Notes under the pieces: generated by a model
What the model was told of the DNA's origin: nothing
Database searches by the model: none
The model's input: the letters and a program-made list of their open reading frames with translations, nothing else
In this document: piece after piece, positions 1 through 8,270 of the stretch
How the letters are laid out: the number at the start of each line of letters is the position of its first letter
Position numbering within the stretch: the first letter of the stretch is position 1
Assembly: GCF_014109805.1 (NCBI RefSeq)
Contig: NZ_CP059400.1
Location: forward strand, 4,017,645-4,081,644
From: Legionella sp. PC1000
GTDB lineage: Bacteria; Pseudomonadota; Gammaproteobacteria; Legionellales; Legionellaceae
Length of the DNA: 64,000 nucleotides
Direction: 5' to 3'
Made by a program: the position numbers and the translations under genes

Positions 1-50
1 AGTTATTCTTTGGCTAATCTTAGAAATCATATGCAAAAAAGGACTTTAAC

Positions 51-1325
51 ATGAGCTTCAAAGACAAAGTGGCTATTCTTGGCAGTTCCCGTACTCCTTT
101 TGTCAAATCACAAACTTACTATTTAGGAAAGTCCAACCAGGATTTGCTCGGTGCGGCCTTAGCTGATCTCATCAATAAAAACACGATCCAAGGCGAGTTA
201 TTAGGTGATTTTATTGCAGGAGCAATAATGAATCATCCTTTTGATTGGAATTTGGCTCGTGAAACTGTTTTAGGAAGCTCCCTTTCTCCTGAAACGCCCG
301 GATTAACCATACAACGTGCCTGTGGTACTGGTTTAGAAGCAGTTAACCTTATCGCCCTAAAAATTGCTAGCGGACAGATCGCAGCAGGCATCGGTGGAGG
401 AACAGATACGAATTCAGATATTCCATTAATTGGCCAAAGAAGATTGACCCATTTTTTAATCAAATTTCAAAATGCTAAAGGAGTTATGGAAAAACTGAAG
501 GTACTCAAGGAATTCCGGTTAGGTATGTTAAAGCCCGAAGTCCCAGAAGTACGTGAGCCTCGAACAGGCTTATCCATGGGTGAACATTGTGAATTAATGG
601 TTAAAGAATGGCAAATTTCCCGTAAGGATCAAGATGAATTGGCACTTCGCTCACATCAAAATGCCGTACAAGCCTATGACGAAGGATTTTATGAGGATTT
701 GATTGCACCTCTTGATTCCTTAAAACGAGATACAATCACCCGCAAAGATACCTCTTTAGAAAAATTATCTGCCTTAAAACCCTCATTTGATAAATCAGAT
801 AAAGGCAGTTTGACCGCAGGAAACTCCACCCCCCTCACTGATGGCGCTTCCGTTGTTTTATTAAGCACTCCTGAATGGGCAAAAAAACATCACCTGGAAC
901 CCCTCGCTTATTTTGCGGACTGCGAAGTGGCTGCGGTAGATTTCGTGCATGGCGCAGGCCTATTAATGGCACCAACCATTGCGGTTTCGCGTTTGTTGGC
1001 ACGGAATCGACTCAAATTGCACGATTTTGATTATTATGAAATTCATGAAGCTTTTGCCGGACAGGTGCTCTGCACTTTAAAAGCCTGGGAATCTGCTGAA
1101 TACTGCCAAAAAGTTTTGAACCTCAATAAACCTTTAGGGAGTATTGATCCGCAAAAAATGAACATTAAAGGAGGTAGTCTTGCCCTTGGCCATCCCTTTG
1201 CAGCTACAGGCGGACGATTAGTTGGTGCCGCAGCAAAAATACTTGCCAATAAAGGTCATGGACGCATTCTTCTAAGTGTCTGCACTGCAGGAGGGATGGG
1301 TGTTGCGGCGATTATTGAACGTTAG
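51..1325 (+). CDS. fadI: Acetyl-CoA acyltransferase (thiolase), FadI-like
   Basis: This is a thiolase-superfamily enzyme that should cleave 3-ketoacyl-CoA to acetyl-CoA and a shortened acyl-CoA in fatty-acid beta-oxidation. The 424 residues match the length of the FadI branch. The nucleophilic cysteine lies at about C91 in RACGTGLEA. The second catalytic elements are H381 in the GGSLALGHPF loop and C411 in SVCTAGGMG. An IHEAFAG motif is present in the C-terminal half. The ATG is preceded by an AGGA element 8-9 bases upstream. A FadJ-type partner gene would be expected upstream, outside the window, but this cannot be seen. Family assignment is firm; FadI rather than another long thiolase is inferred from length and motif context. 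Confidence 0.88.
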   Translation: MSFKDKVAILGSSRTPFVKSQTYYLGKSNQDLLGAALADLINKNTIQGELLGDFIAGAIMNHPFDWNLARETVLGSSLSPETPGLTIQRACGTGLEAVNLIALKIASGQIAAGIGGGTDTNSDIPLIGQRRLTHFLIKFQNAKGVMEKLKVLKEFRLGMLKPEVPEVREPRTGLSMGEHCELMVKEWQISRKDQDELALRSHQNAVQAYDEGFYEDLIAPLDSLKRDTITRKDTSLEKLSALKPSFDKSDKGSLTAGNSTPLTDGASVVLLSTPEWAKKHHLEPLAYFADCEVAAVDFVHGAGLLMAPTIAVSRLLARNRLKLHDFDYYEIHEAFAGQVLCTLKAWESAEYCQKVLNLNKPLGSIDPQKMNIKGGSLALGHPFAATGGRLVGAAAKILANKGHGRILLSVCTAGGMGVAAIIER

Positions 1326-1370
1326 CCCGCTTCTCGGGTAATACGATTTTGTTTCTACGCCGCTAATTTA

Positions 1371-2327
1371 TCACGAGTTAATTAAGATGTACGTATTGGC
1401 TTCTGCCTCGTGTATTCTTTCAGAGTGCAGTTGCCTCGATTTAGCAGCAAAAAAATTACTTGCCAGATAAGCACTTGCCCCCACTGTTGAAGAAACCGCC
1501 TCCGTCACAGCTAAAGGAGGATTTTGCGTGGCGCCACTCGGCTTAAAGAAAAAACCACCGCCATAAGTAGCATGTAGCGCGGCATCAACTGATTTTTTGA
1601 GTAAAACGTTCAAATTTTCAAAATATAGAGGTACAGTAAAGTTACTCTCGCCCAAATCGATTGTTACATTAAAAGGCTGGGTTATCACTGCCCCATTATA
1701 ATGCTCTCCAAATACTTTTTCTTTTCCGCTAGGAGGGTAAGTAAAATCAGGAAAAACCTTGCCTGAAAAATAAAGAACCGCTGCGGCAACTGCATTACTG
1801 AGCATGGCTGTGGATATTGAGCTGCTAAAGGCTTCAGCACTCACATAAAGATATTCTTTTAACTGAGGACTGGTAATTTGAATTCTTTTACTGTGCGCAT
1901 AAAAACGTCGTTCTTCCCTGTTTTCTTGCCAATGATTAATATTGGCACCTAAAGTTTTTAAGACAATACCTGAACCAATACACATGGCGCTGATTGAGCT
2001 AACCATGCCTGAACTCACATACTCAGTCAGATTATAAGCAGGAGTGTCATTATTTACCTGGTTACTGTAAGACACAGGGAGCCATTCATGGACATAATAA
2101 TTCAAATTGGTAACATTGATCCCTAGAGAAAAATTACCGACAGCATGCACCCCCCCGTAGTATGCTGCATTGACTTCCTGTAAAGGAAGCACATTAGATA
2201 GCGCATAGGCAGCTCCGCCAAGGGTACATGCCAGTGTACCGCACGTGTTCATGGTATCTGCTACTACATGTACGGTTGTATCTAAAACCCAATTGGTTGC
2301 CGTCCAAAATTTATCCGCCCATCCCAT
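1371..2327 (-). CDS. Hypothetical multi-membrane protein
   Basis: I do not recognise this 318-residue protein. It has several hydrophobic, Ala/Ser/Gly-rich stretches near residues 25-50, 105-130, 170-190 and 275-300 that could cross or insert into membranes. Polar segments between them include a charged stretch of the type NREERRF. There is no cleavable signal peptide. The start is well supported by AGGATG about 6 bases before the ATG. It converges with the thiolase gene, and the 45-bp gap has only a weak 4-bp hairpin. Proteins of this style (internal hydrophobic segments, no export signal) are common among Legionella secreted effectors, but nothing here proves that role. Confidence 0.6.
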   Translation of the reverse strand: MGWADKFWTATNWVLDTTVHVVADTMNTCGTLACTLGGAAYALSNVLPLQEVNAAYYGGVHAVGNFSLGINVTNLNYYVHEWLPVSYSNQVNNDTPAYNLTEYVSSGMVSSISAMCIGSGIVLKTLGANINHWQENREERRFYAHSKRIQITSPQLKEYLYVSAEAFSSSISTAMLSNAVAAAVLYFSGKVFPDFTYPPSGKEKVFGEHYNGAVITQPFNVTIDLGESNFTVPLYFENLNVLLKKSVDAALHATYGGGFFFKPSGATQNPPLAVTEAVSSTVGASAYLASNFFAAKSRQLHSERIHEAEANTYILINS

Positions 2328-2572
2328 AGCTACATCCTTTTTAACAAAATTAGCTTCGACATTACTTATATTTTTTAATTTCGCATGTATCTACTTGTAT
2401 TTCTGGGGGTAAGCTTCCAAAGAAGCCTAATGAAAATGAATAATCCCAAATCAAAATATCAACACAATATTTGATTGCTATCAGAACATATCTAGTGCAG
2501 CCGGTCAATTGGTTGCAAGCTGAACTTAAGATGACGTTTAAAAAAACAAAAGGATATGGACTTTGTTACTTG

Positions 2573-3343
2573 CTAAAAATGACGCAAATAATAATTCAAT
2601 TCATCTGCACGGTTGGTAAAAAGCCAGTTTACTCCTCGATTTAATTCTCTGTATAAGCTGTATTTAGAATCTATCATACCCACACCGACAATTTTTTCGG
2701 CTGCTTTGAATCGGTTAACTATTTTGTTGTTGATCAAAAAATAATGGCCAAGTACGCCACCATAATCCTCATTTAAGCTGGTTTTACAAAATTGATGCAC
2801 ATTACAATGCGATGCAACCAGCAAAAGAGCATCCTTGGGGAATTGTGACAATGAATAAAAAATTGCAGAATCCAGAGTTAACAAATGATAATTTTCACCC
2901 GCAGATAACCCATTTAAAGCTTCTACTAAAAGATCCTCATCCTGAAAAGGTGCTTTTAATTCAATCAGCAAATGCATACTCTCCCCGTAGGCAGCAACCA
3001 CCTCATTAAGCGTGGGCACATCGGGAACCAGAGCCCGCAGTTCATTAAAGCTCAGGTCAGTAATTGCGCGATCCTGTTTCCAGAGGCGCTTTAAAGTAGC
3101 ATCATGATTTACCACCAGGACTTTATCTGCTGTTGTGCGCACGTCAAATTCAATTCCCCAGCATTTCAATTCTTTCGCCGAATTAAATGCAGCAAGTGTA
3201 TTTTCAATAATCCCCTCTGCATGATTATGGGCACCTCTATGTGCAATCAAACGAGCGGACTTAACGGTTTCCATCGGGGGTTTATCCCTGGGAATGACGG
3301 CAAAATAACCATCCACTGTTTTTTCTAATAAATTAAGTAACAC
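2573..3343 (-). CDS. Glycerophosphodiester phosphodiesterase
   Basis: This 256-residue protein belongs to the GDPD/PLC-like TIM-barrel family, which hydrolyses glycerophosphodiesters to glycerol-3-phosphate and an alcohol. The family signature is clear: AHRGA with catalytic H35 and R36, ENT near residues 47-49, GIEFDV with E65 and D67, and the second catalytic histidine in NHD at H80. A later IELKAP carries another conserved acidic residue. There is no signal peptide, so it is probably cytoplasmic. The reading frame begins with GTG, with AGGAA about 9 bases upstream. It diverges from the Sua5 gene across 126 bp. Confidence 0.87.
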   Translation of the reverse strand: MLLNLLEKTVDGYFAVIPRDKPPMETVKSARLIAHRGAHNHAEGIIENTLAAFNSAKELKCWGIEFDVRTTADKVLVVNHDATLKRLWKQDRAITDLSFNELRALVPDVPTLNEVVAAYGESMHLLIELKAPFQDEDLLVEALNGLSAGENYHLLTLDSAIFYSLSQFPKDALLLVASHCNVHQFCKTSLNEDYGGVLGHYFLINNKIVNRFKAAEKIVGVGMIDSKYSLYRELNRGVNWLFTNRADELNYYLRHF

Positions 3344-3469
3344 GACACAATTCCTGATATCTCTATATATGTATAGTCATTCTATGTTGGTAAAATTGAA
3401 AACGCAAAAATACTGATTTCTCTTGCAATTTGTGTAAAAATAAGGGGTTTTTAAATCTATGATTGGGAT

Positions 3470-4435
3470 ATGCCTTTAATTACCACCAATATTAATCGGG
3501 TTATCAACGACTTACGTGAAGGGAAACCTGTAGCCATACCTACAGAAACTGTCTATGGTTTAGCCGCGCCTATTAATAATGAAAAGGCCATTAGAACAGT
3601 TTTTGTGATGAAAGATAGACCATTAAATCATCCCTTAATTGTTCATGTCCCACAAAACTGGGATATCAATACCTTGGTTGAAGACATTCCTGTTTATGCG
3701 CAACAACTCATGAAAAATTTTTGGCCTGGTCCTTTAACTCTGGTCTTGCATGGCAAGCGCAATCAAATCGATCCGTTAATTACAGGTGGCCAGACTACTG
3801 TCGCCATCAGATGTCCGGCCCACCCCATAGCCCAGGAATTATTGACACAATTAGGTATCCCACTGGTTGCGCCTTCAGCCAACCCCTTTGGAAAAGTCAG
3901 CCCTACTACCGCGCAACACGTTAGCGAATCATTTCCTAACCTAGAGTTAACCATATTAGATGGGGGCCGTTGTAGCGTAGGCATTGAATCGACCATCATT
4001 GATGCGACGCATGCAGAAAACTATCAAATTTTACGTCATGGTCTTATTGATGAAAAAACTATAGCTAAAGTAATTGGGCCCCCCTCCTTTCACCTTGAGA
4101 GTACCCTACGTGTTCCCGGGAAACTGGAAAGCCATTACCAACCCCAAAAAATCTTATATTATTTTGCCAGTTACGAAGCTCTTGCCGATTTTTGCCAAAA
4201 AAATCCAGCAGAAGTGTATGTTATTGCAAGCAAACGGCCAATGAACATCCGTGAAGAGCATTTCCATCTTTTGGCAGATCATCCCGAAAAAGTGGCCTTT
4301 GACTTGTATTATCAGTTAAGGAGAGCGGACGCAGCCGATGTTCAAATCATTACAATCGAACTTCCCCCTGAAACAGGAAATTGGCAAGGAGTGAGAGAAC
4401 GCATTTTAAAAGCAGGGACTCCTTATTCCAGCTAG
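3470..4435 (+). CDS. L-threonylcarbamoyladenylate synthase (Sua5/YrdC/YwlC family)
   Basis: The enzyme makes threonylcarbamoyl-AMP from threonine, bicarbonate and ATP, the first step of t6A37 modification of ANN-decoding tRNAs. The N-terminal YrdC domain shows PTETVYGLAA, the KDRP motif (K-x-R) and the APSANPFG motif (S-x-N). At 321 residues it has the extra C-terminal Sua5 domain, so it is the long form rather than short TsaC. The ATG chosen has no good ribosome binding site. A better one (AAGGGG) precedes an ATG 11 bases upstream in another frame that encodes only six residues and overlaps this start, so initiation may be by re-initiation; that is speculative. Confidence 0.88.
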   Translation: MPLITTNINRVINDLREGKPVAIPTETVYGLAAPINNEKAIRTVFVMKDRPLNHPLIVHVPQNWDINTLVEDIPVYAQQLMKNFWPGPLTLVLHGKRNQIDPLITGGQTTVAIRCPAHPIAQELLTQLGIPLVAPSANPFGKVSPTTAQHVSESFPNLELTILDGGRCSVGIESTIIDATHAENYQILRHGLIDEKTIAKVIGPPSFHLESTLRVPGKLESHYQPQKILYYFASYEALADFCQKNPAEVYVIASKRPMNIREEHFHLLADHPEKVAFDLYYQLRRADAADVQIITIELPPETGNWQGVRERILKAGTPYSS

Positions 4436-4479
4436 CCTGGAAGTGAAAAGGGTCTATTTACAATTCGCTCTCTTGAGCC

Positions 4480-4560
4480 AAAATGCTGCGATTTTAGAGC
4501 ACCGAAATGGAGCATACACGCAGTATGTGAGTATCGGAGGTCATAAAATCGCAATATTTT
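4480..4560. repeat. Long imperfect palindrome (intergenic hairpin repeat)
   Basis: A perfect 10-bp inverted pair (TGCGATTTTA at 4487-4496 and TAAAATCGCA at 4544-4553) is extended outward by AAAAT/ATTTT and inward by CCGA/TCGG and CATAC/GTATG. The whole 80-base stretch folds into one long interrupted hairpin. It lies between the Sua5 gene and the tRNA-Leu gene and contains no reading frame. Its form suggests a dispersed palindromic element; copy number elsewhere cannot be judged here. Confidence 0.6.
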
Positions 4561-4634
4561 ACCCAGGAAAGTAGGATTGAAATCTGAAAAAGCCATTGAC
4601 AGTTCAGCAAAATATGAGTAACTTAGCGCCCAAT

Positions 4635-4721
4635 GCCGAGGTGGTGGAATTGGTAGACACGCTAGCTTCAGGTGCTAGTGGGGGCAACTCCGTGGAGGTT
4701 CGAGTCCTCTTCTCGGTACCA
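4635..4721 (+). tRNA. tRNA-Leu (anticodon CAG)
   Basis: The 87-nt cloverleaf has a 7-bp acceptor stem (GCCGAGG paired with TCTCGGT, with end wobbles), an anticodon stem CTAGC/GCTAG enclosing a 7-nt loop with CAG at the anticodon, the long variable arm of class II tRNAs, and a T arm with TTCGAGT in its loop. The 3' CCA is encoded. CAG reads CUG leucine codons. The flanks show no integrase or duplicated 3' end, so it does not appear to be a used attachment site. Confidence 0.97.
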
Positions 4722-4749
4722 TTGATAGGTTTTTAAACTTTAAACTACT

Positions 4750-5187
4750 CTATTTTACCTCACCTGGTTTCGTTGTTGGCGAAGTGGTGTCCGGTGTAGT
4801 TGTTGGTGCAGATGTTGATTGAGGAGTAACTGCTAGGTTATTCGAAAAAAAATCAATACCAATGCACTTTCCTAGGTTGTTCCCCCATGTTGATATGTTT
4901 TTATCATCTATGTTTGCGGGTAATTCTGAATAAAATTTTGTTTTACATTTATCAAAACTTACCGAAATTAATGCCACACATTTATCATAGCTTATATTAG
5001 CGTTTGCAAGCAGTTTATTCGTCTTCGCATCATCTACTAATTGCCGGCACATTTTCGCTGGGGCTTGCTCTTTAAAAGAGGCTAACCATTCATCTTTAGT
5101 CAGGCTCTTGCTAGAGTCAGCCAAAACTATTGTGGAAAACAATATACTGCTCATCCCGATTATCCCAGTTAAACTTTTATTGGACAT
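4750..5187 (-). CDS. Hypothetical secreted protein with signal peptide
   Basis: This small protein is 145 residues from the chosen start. The N-terminus (MSNKSLTG followed by a hydrophobic stretch ending in VLA-DSS) is a typical Sec signal peptide with cleavage near residue 23. The mature part has four cysteines in a helical-looking segment, and the C-terminal ~25 residues are almost entirely Pro, Thr and Ser. I chose the internal ATG because AAGGAA lies about 9 bases before it. The longer frame beginning at 5229 has no ribosome binding site and would bury the signal peptide. Function is unknown; a periplasmic or surface location is likely. It sits just after the tRNA gene, on the opposite strand. 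Confidence 0.65.
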   Translation of the reverse strand: MSNKSLTGIIGMSSILFSTIVLADSSKSLTKDEWLASFKEQAPAKMCRQLVDDAKTNKLLANANISYDKCVALISVSFDKCKTKFYSELPANIDDKNISTWGNNLGKCIGIDFFSNNLAVTPQSTSAPTTTPDTTSPTTKPGEVK

Positions 5188-5326
5188 GATGGTTATTTCC
5201 TTAAAGGTATTAATAATAAGGATAGACATAAATGTTATATTTTTCTAAAACAAATCGCACATCTCATTTTTGTGTAAAATGAATTCGCTTAAGGTATTAT
5301 TAGACCCATTCTATAGGGAGGTTCTC

Positions 5327-6259
5327 ATGAAAATCATTATCAGTGGTGGAACAGGATTAGTTGGTCAAATATTGGTGCCTGAGTTACTTCATTCTGGACA
5401 CGAAATTTATGTCATAGGACGAGATGAGGAAAAAATTAACCGTACATTTTCAAGTTCAGTTCATGGAACCACTTGGGCTAAACTTAATACATTAAACCCC
5501 AACGAATTTGATGTGATTATTAATTTGGCGGGTGAAAATATTGCCGACCATAGATGGAGCGCTAAAACAAAAGAGACGTTACTTTCAAGTCGAATTGAAA
5601 CAACTAATCAATTAGTTCTTTGGGGTATAAAGGCCGACACTAAAAAACCTCACTTATATAATGCAAGTGCTGTTGGCATTTATGGTTTGCAGAAGATACT
5701 GGCACAAGACCATATTACATTTACCGAAACTACTCCCCCCATTGACTCTCCTGAAACCAGTTTTGCAAACCGCCTGGTTACTCAGTGGGAAGAGGCTGCA
5801 AAAAAAGGGTTTGATGGAGGCATGCCTGTTACTCTAATGCGTTTTGGCGTCATTCTAAAACGGGGTAAGGGAATGTTAAAAAAACTGGAGTTGCCTGCTC
5901 GATATGGAATGGGGGCTGTAGTTGGTTCTGGAGAACAACCTCTGGCATGGATTGATAGCACCGACCTCGTTGAAGCCATCTTGTATTTAATAGCACACCC
6001 AGAGATTACAGGCCCAGTGAATCTAGTAGCACCTGAGAGTGTATCGCAAAAAACATTTACCAAAACATTCGCCCGGGTACTGAAAAAACCGGCTTTCTTA
6101 TGGATGCCGGCATGGATTACACGACTTTTATTTGGTCAAATGGGTGAGGAGTTATTATTGTCAGGACAAACCGTTGCACCTCAGCGGTTGTCAGAATATC
6201 AATTTAACTTCAAATACCCCACTTTATTATCTGCTTTAACTAAAGAATTTGGAGGTTAA
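5327..6259 (+). CDS. NAD(P)-dependent epimerase of the TIGR01777/YfcH family
   Basis: This 310-residue protein belongs to the atypical short-chain dehydrogenase family of E. coli YfcH and plant SulA-like proteins. The Rossmann nucleotide motif GGTGLVG sits at residues 7-13. The family signatures INLAGENIADHRW and NASAVGIYG follow, and a C-terminal DUF1731-like segment is present. The substrate of these enzymes is not established. I placed the start at the ATG directly before KIIISGGTG because a strong GGGAGG lies 6 bases upstream; the frame extends 57 bases further upstream without such a signal. It is followed after only 6 bases by the cyclodeaminase-family gene, so the two are probably cotranscribed. 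Confidence 0.85.
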   Translation: MKIIISGGTGLVGQILVPELLHSGHEIYVIGRDEEKINRTFSSSVHGTTWAKLNTLNPNEFDVIINLAGENIADHRWSAKTKETLLSSRIETTNQLVLWGIKADTKKPHLYNASAVGIYGLQKILAQDHITFTETTPPIDSPETSFANRLVTQWEEAAKKGFDGGMPVTLMRFGVILKRGKGMLKKLELPARYGMGAVVGSGEQPLAWIDSTDLVEAILYLIAHPEITGPVNLVAPESVSQKTFTKTFARVLKKPAFLWMPAWITRLLFGQMGEELLLSGQTVAPQRLSEYQFNFKYPTLLSALTKEFGG

Positions 6260-6265
6260 ATTATT

Positions 6266-7237
6266 ATGAGTCTTCGCTTATTGTCCTTAGATGAAGTCAA
6301 ACAAAGCATCACCATGAGTCAAGCAATTAAGGCAATGGAACATGCATTTATTCAATTAGCAAAACAACAAGTTAAATTACCTTTAAGAACAGGTATTATT
6401 ATTGATGAAGAAGATGCGCTTACTTTAACCATGCCAGCATATCTGGCTCAAGACAAGGCTTTAGGCTTGAAGGTAGCCTCTATTTTTCCTAAAAATAGTG
6501 CACTTAACAAGCCCTCTATCACTGGTTTTATCATGTTACTTGATGCCAGTACTGGCGAACCCAAGGCACTCATGGACGCAGGTTATTTGACCGCTCTAAG
6601 AACCGGGGCAGTTTCCGGATTGGCAACTCAATATTTTGCAGTAGATAACGCAACCCATGTTGCAATCATTGGCTCAGGGGTACAGGCAGAAACACAACTT
6701 CAAGCTGTTGCAACGGTGCGTGATATAAAGCAGGTATCGGTATGGTCAAGAAACATACAGAAGGCAGAGCAATTTGCAACAAAGTTCGCCAGCCAATATG
6801 CTATCAATGTATATGACCATATTCCTGACGCAATCAAGAATGCAGATATAATCTGCACTGCGACGGGCAGTACTGAACCATTAATTCATTTGCAAGACCT
6901 ACAGCCTCATGTTCATATTAATGCCATAGGTTCACACACCCCCAATATGAAAGAAATAAGCAGTGATGTACTTAGACATGCTGTAGTGATTGTTGATCAA
7001 TGGAGTGCTGTTATGGCTGAAGCAGGCGAAATTATCAGTGCGGTCCAGAAAAAGCAGTTAAAGCAAGAGGATGTCATTGAGATAGGCGATTGGCTAATAC
7101 ACAAAAATACAGACTTCAAAAACCAAATTACCGCATTCAAATCTGTAGGGCTTTCAATACAGGATGTAAGTGTCGCTTCGGTTGTTTATCAGAATGCCAT
7201 GAATAACAAATTGGGAACCCTATTTGCATTAACATAA
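6266..7237 (+). CDS. Ornithine cyclodeaminase / mu-crystallin family protein
   Basis: At 323 residues this is a normal-length member of the family that includes ornithine cyclodeaminase, alanine dehydrogenases and ketimine reductases. The NAD(H)-binding motif IIGSGVQAETQ lies at residues 134-144. Upstream are the family's substrate-side elements GLKV (K69) and ALRTGAVSG (R112). Which amino or imino acid it uses cannot be read from sequence. A GGAGG inside the end of the preceding gene provides the ribosome binding site, supporting translational coupling with the epimerase. A strong hairpin follows the stop. Confidence 0.82.
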   Translation: MSLRLLSLDEVKQSITMSQAIKAMEHAFIQLAKQQVKLPLRTGIIIDEEDALTLTMPAYLAQDKALGLKVASIFPKNSALNKPSITGFIMLLDASTGEPKALMDAGYLTALRTGAVSGLATQYFAVDNATHVAIIGSGVQAETQLQAVATVRDIKQVSVWSRNIQKAEQFATKFASQYAINVYDHIPDAIKNADIICTATGSTEPLIHLQDLQPHVHINAIGSHTPNMKEISSDVLRHAVVIVDQWSAVMAEAGEIISAVQKKQLKQEDVIEIGDWLIHKNTDFKNQITAFKSVGLSIQDVSVASVVYQNAMNNKLGTLFALT

Positions 7238-7252
7238 GTTTGAGATAAGCGT

Positions 7253-7287
7253 GTAGCCTGGGTTCCGCTGCGCTGCACCCAGGCTAC
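7253..7287 (+). terminator. Hairpin terminator carrying a dispersed intergenic repeat
   Basis: A perfect 11-bp stem (GTAGCCTGGGT / ACCCAGGCTAC) with a 13-nt loop is followed by ATTTCTT. It lies between convergent genes, 15 bases after the cyclodeaminase-family stop. A diverged copy of the same loop and right arm occurs at 18152-18182, so this is also a repeat family. Confidence 0.6.
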
Positions 7288-7312
7288 ATTTCTTAATCGT
7301 GAATAGGTACAA

Positions 7313-8164
7313 TTATTTAATTTCACCGAGTGCCTCACCTAAACGGATTGCACTTCCTGCTCTTAACGCTTCATTCCAATGTACTTGCATATCGTTTGCA
7401 AACAGCAAGACAACGGTTGATCCCAATTTAAAATAGCCCATTTCATCGCCTTGGGCCATTACCCTTTGTTCTTTATCCTGATTGTATTCAAAATCAACAC
7501 GAGTCTTACTCCGCTTGATATCCCCATGCCAACTGGTTCCTATCGCGCCAACTATAGTTGCTCCAACCATCACCATAACCATAGGACCTGTTTCGGTGGA
7601 AAAAAAGATAATCAGTCGCTCATTGCGCGCAAACAGTCTGGGTACAATGCGAACCGTTGAAGGTTGAACTGAAAATAAAGCTCCTGGAATATAGGTCATC
7701 GAGGTAATTTTAGCATCCATAGGCATATGCACACGATGGTAATCTTTAGGTGACAAATACAAAGTAACAAAATGTCCGTTAATAAATTGAGAAGCCACAT
7801 TGTTATTACATGCTAAAAGATCCGCCACGGAATAATAACGACCTTTTGCTTGAATTAATTGACCCTGCTCTATAGATCCTATTTCACTCACACAACCATC
7901 TACAGGTGAAATAATATCCGCATCCGCCAAGGGCCTACATCCTGGTTTTAGCTGACGAATAAAAAAATCATTAAAACAGGAATATGCAGTATGATCTTCG
8001 ATCAAAGCCTCACTCATATTCACCTGATATTTACTTATAAATCGTTGAATGATGTAATTTTTTACTTTGGTATTTTTTACTTCAGCCAAACAACCAGCAA
8101 GGCTAGTAAGCCCATGTTGAGGAATCAGGTATTGGGGCAATGTTTTTATTAAATCAAAAGACAT
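7313..8164 (-). CDS. psd: Phosphatidylserine decarboxylase
   Basis: The enzyme converts phosphatidylserine to phosphatidylethanolamine at the inner membrane. It is a self-cleaving pyruvoyl enzyme, and the cleavage site is visible as LGST near the C-terminus, with S249 becoming the pyruvoyl group of the small alpha chain. Conserved DYHRVHMP and FFIRQLKPG motifs are present. I chose the start before [14 protein letters not shown] because this gives 283 residues, the usual length for gammaproteobacterial Psd; the frame is open for 25 further codons upstream. No strong ribosome binding site decides it. It lies 106 bp downstream of the large kinase-like gene. Confidence 0.9.
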   Translation of the reverse strand: MSFDLIKTLPQYLIPQHGLTSLAGCLAEVKNTKVKNYIIQRFISKYQVNMSEALIEDHTAYSCFNDFFIRQLKPGCRPLADADIISPVDGCVSEIGSIEQGQLIQAKGRYYSVADLLACNNNVASQFINGHFVTLYLSPKDYHRVHMPMDAKITSMTYIPGALFSVQPSTVRIVPRLFARNERLIIFFSTETGPMVMVMVGATIVGAIGTSWHGDIKRSKTRVDFEYNQDKEQRVMAQGDEMGYFKLGSTVVLLFANDMQVHWNEALRAGSAIRLGEALGEIK

Positions 8165-8270
8165 GTGAAGCTCACAGCATTCTAAAAAAAAGGAATCATA
8201 ACCTATACTTCCAGCGGTCACAAACATGGTCGTGATCACTTGAAGTATAGCGGTACATTTAACGTGCTTT

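Noticed and set aside
4635..5229. tRNA-Leu as an integration site for a mobile element
   Set aside because: No integrase, no repeat of the tRNA 3' end, and neighbours on both sides are ordinary genes.
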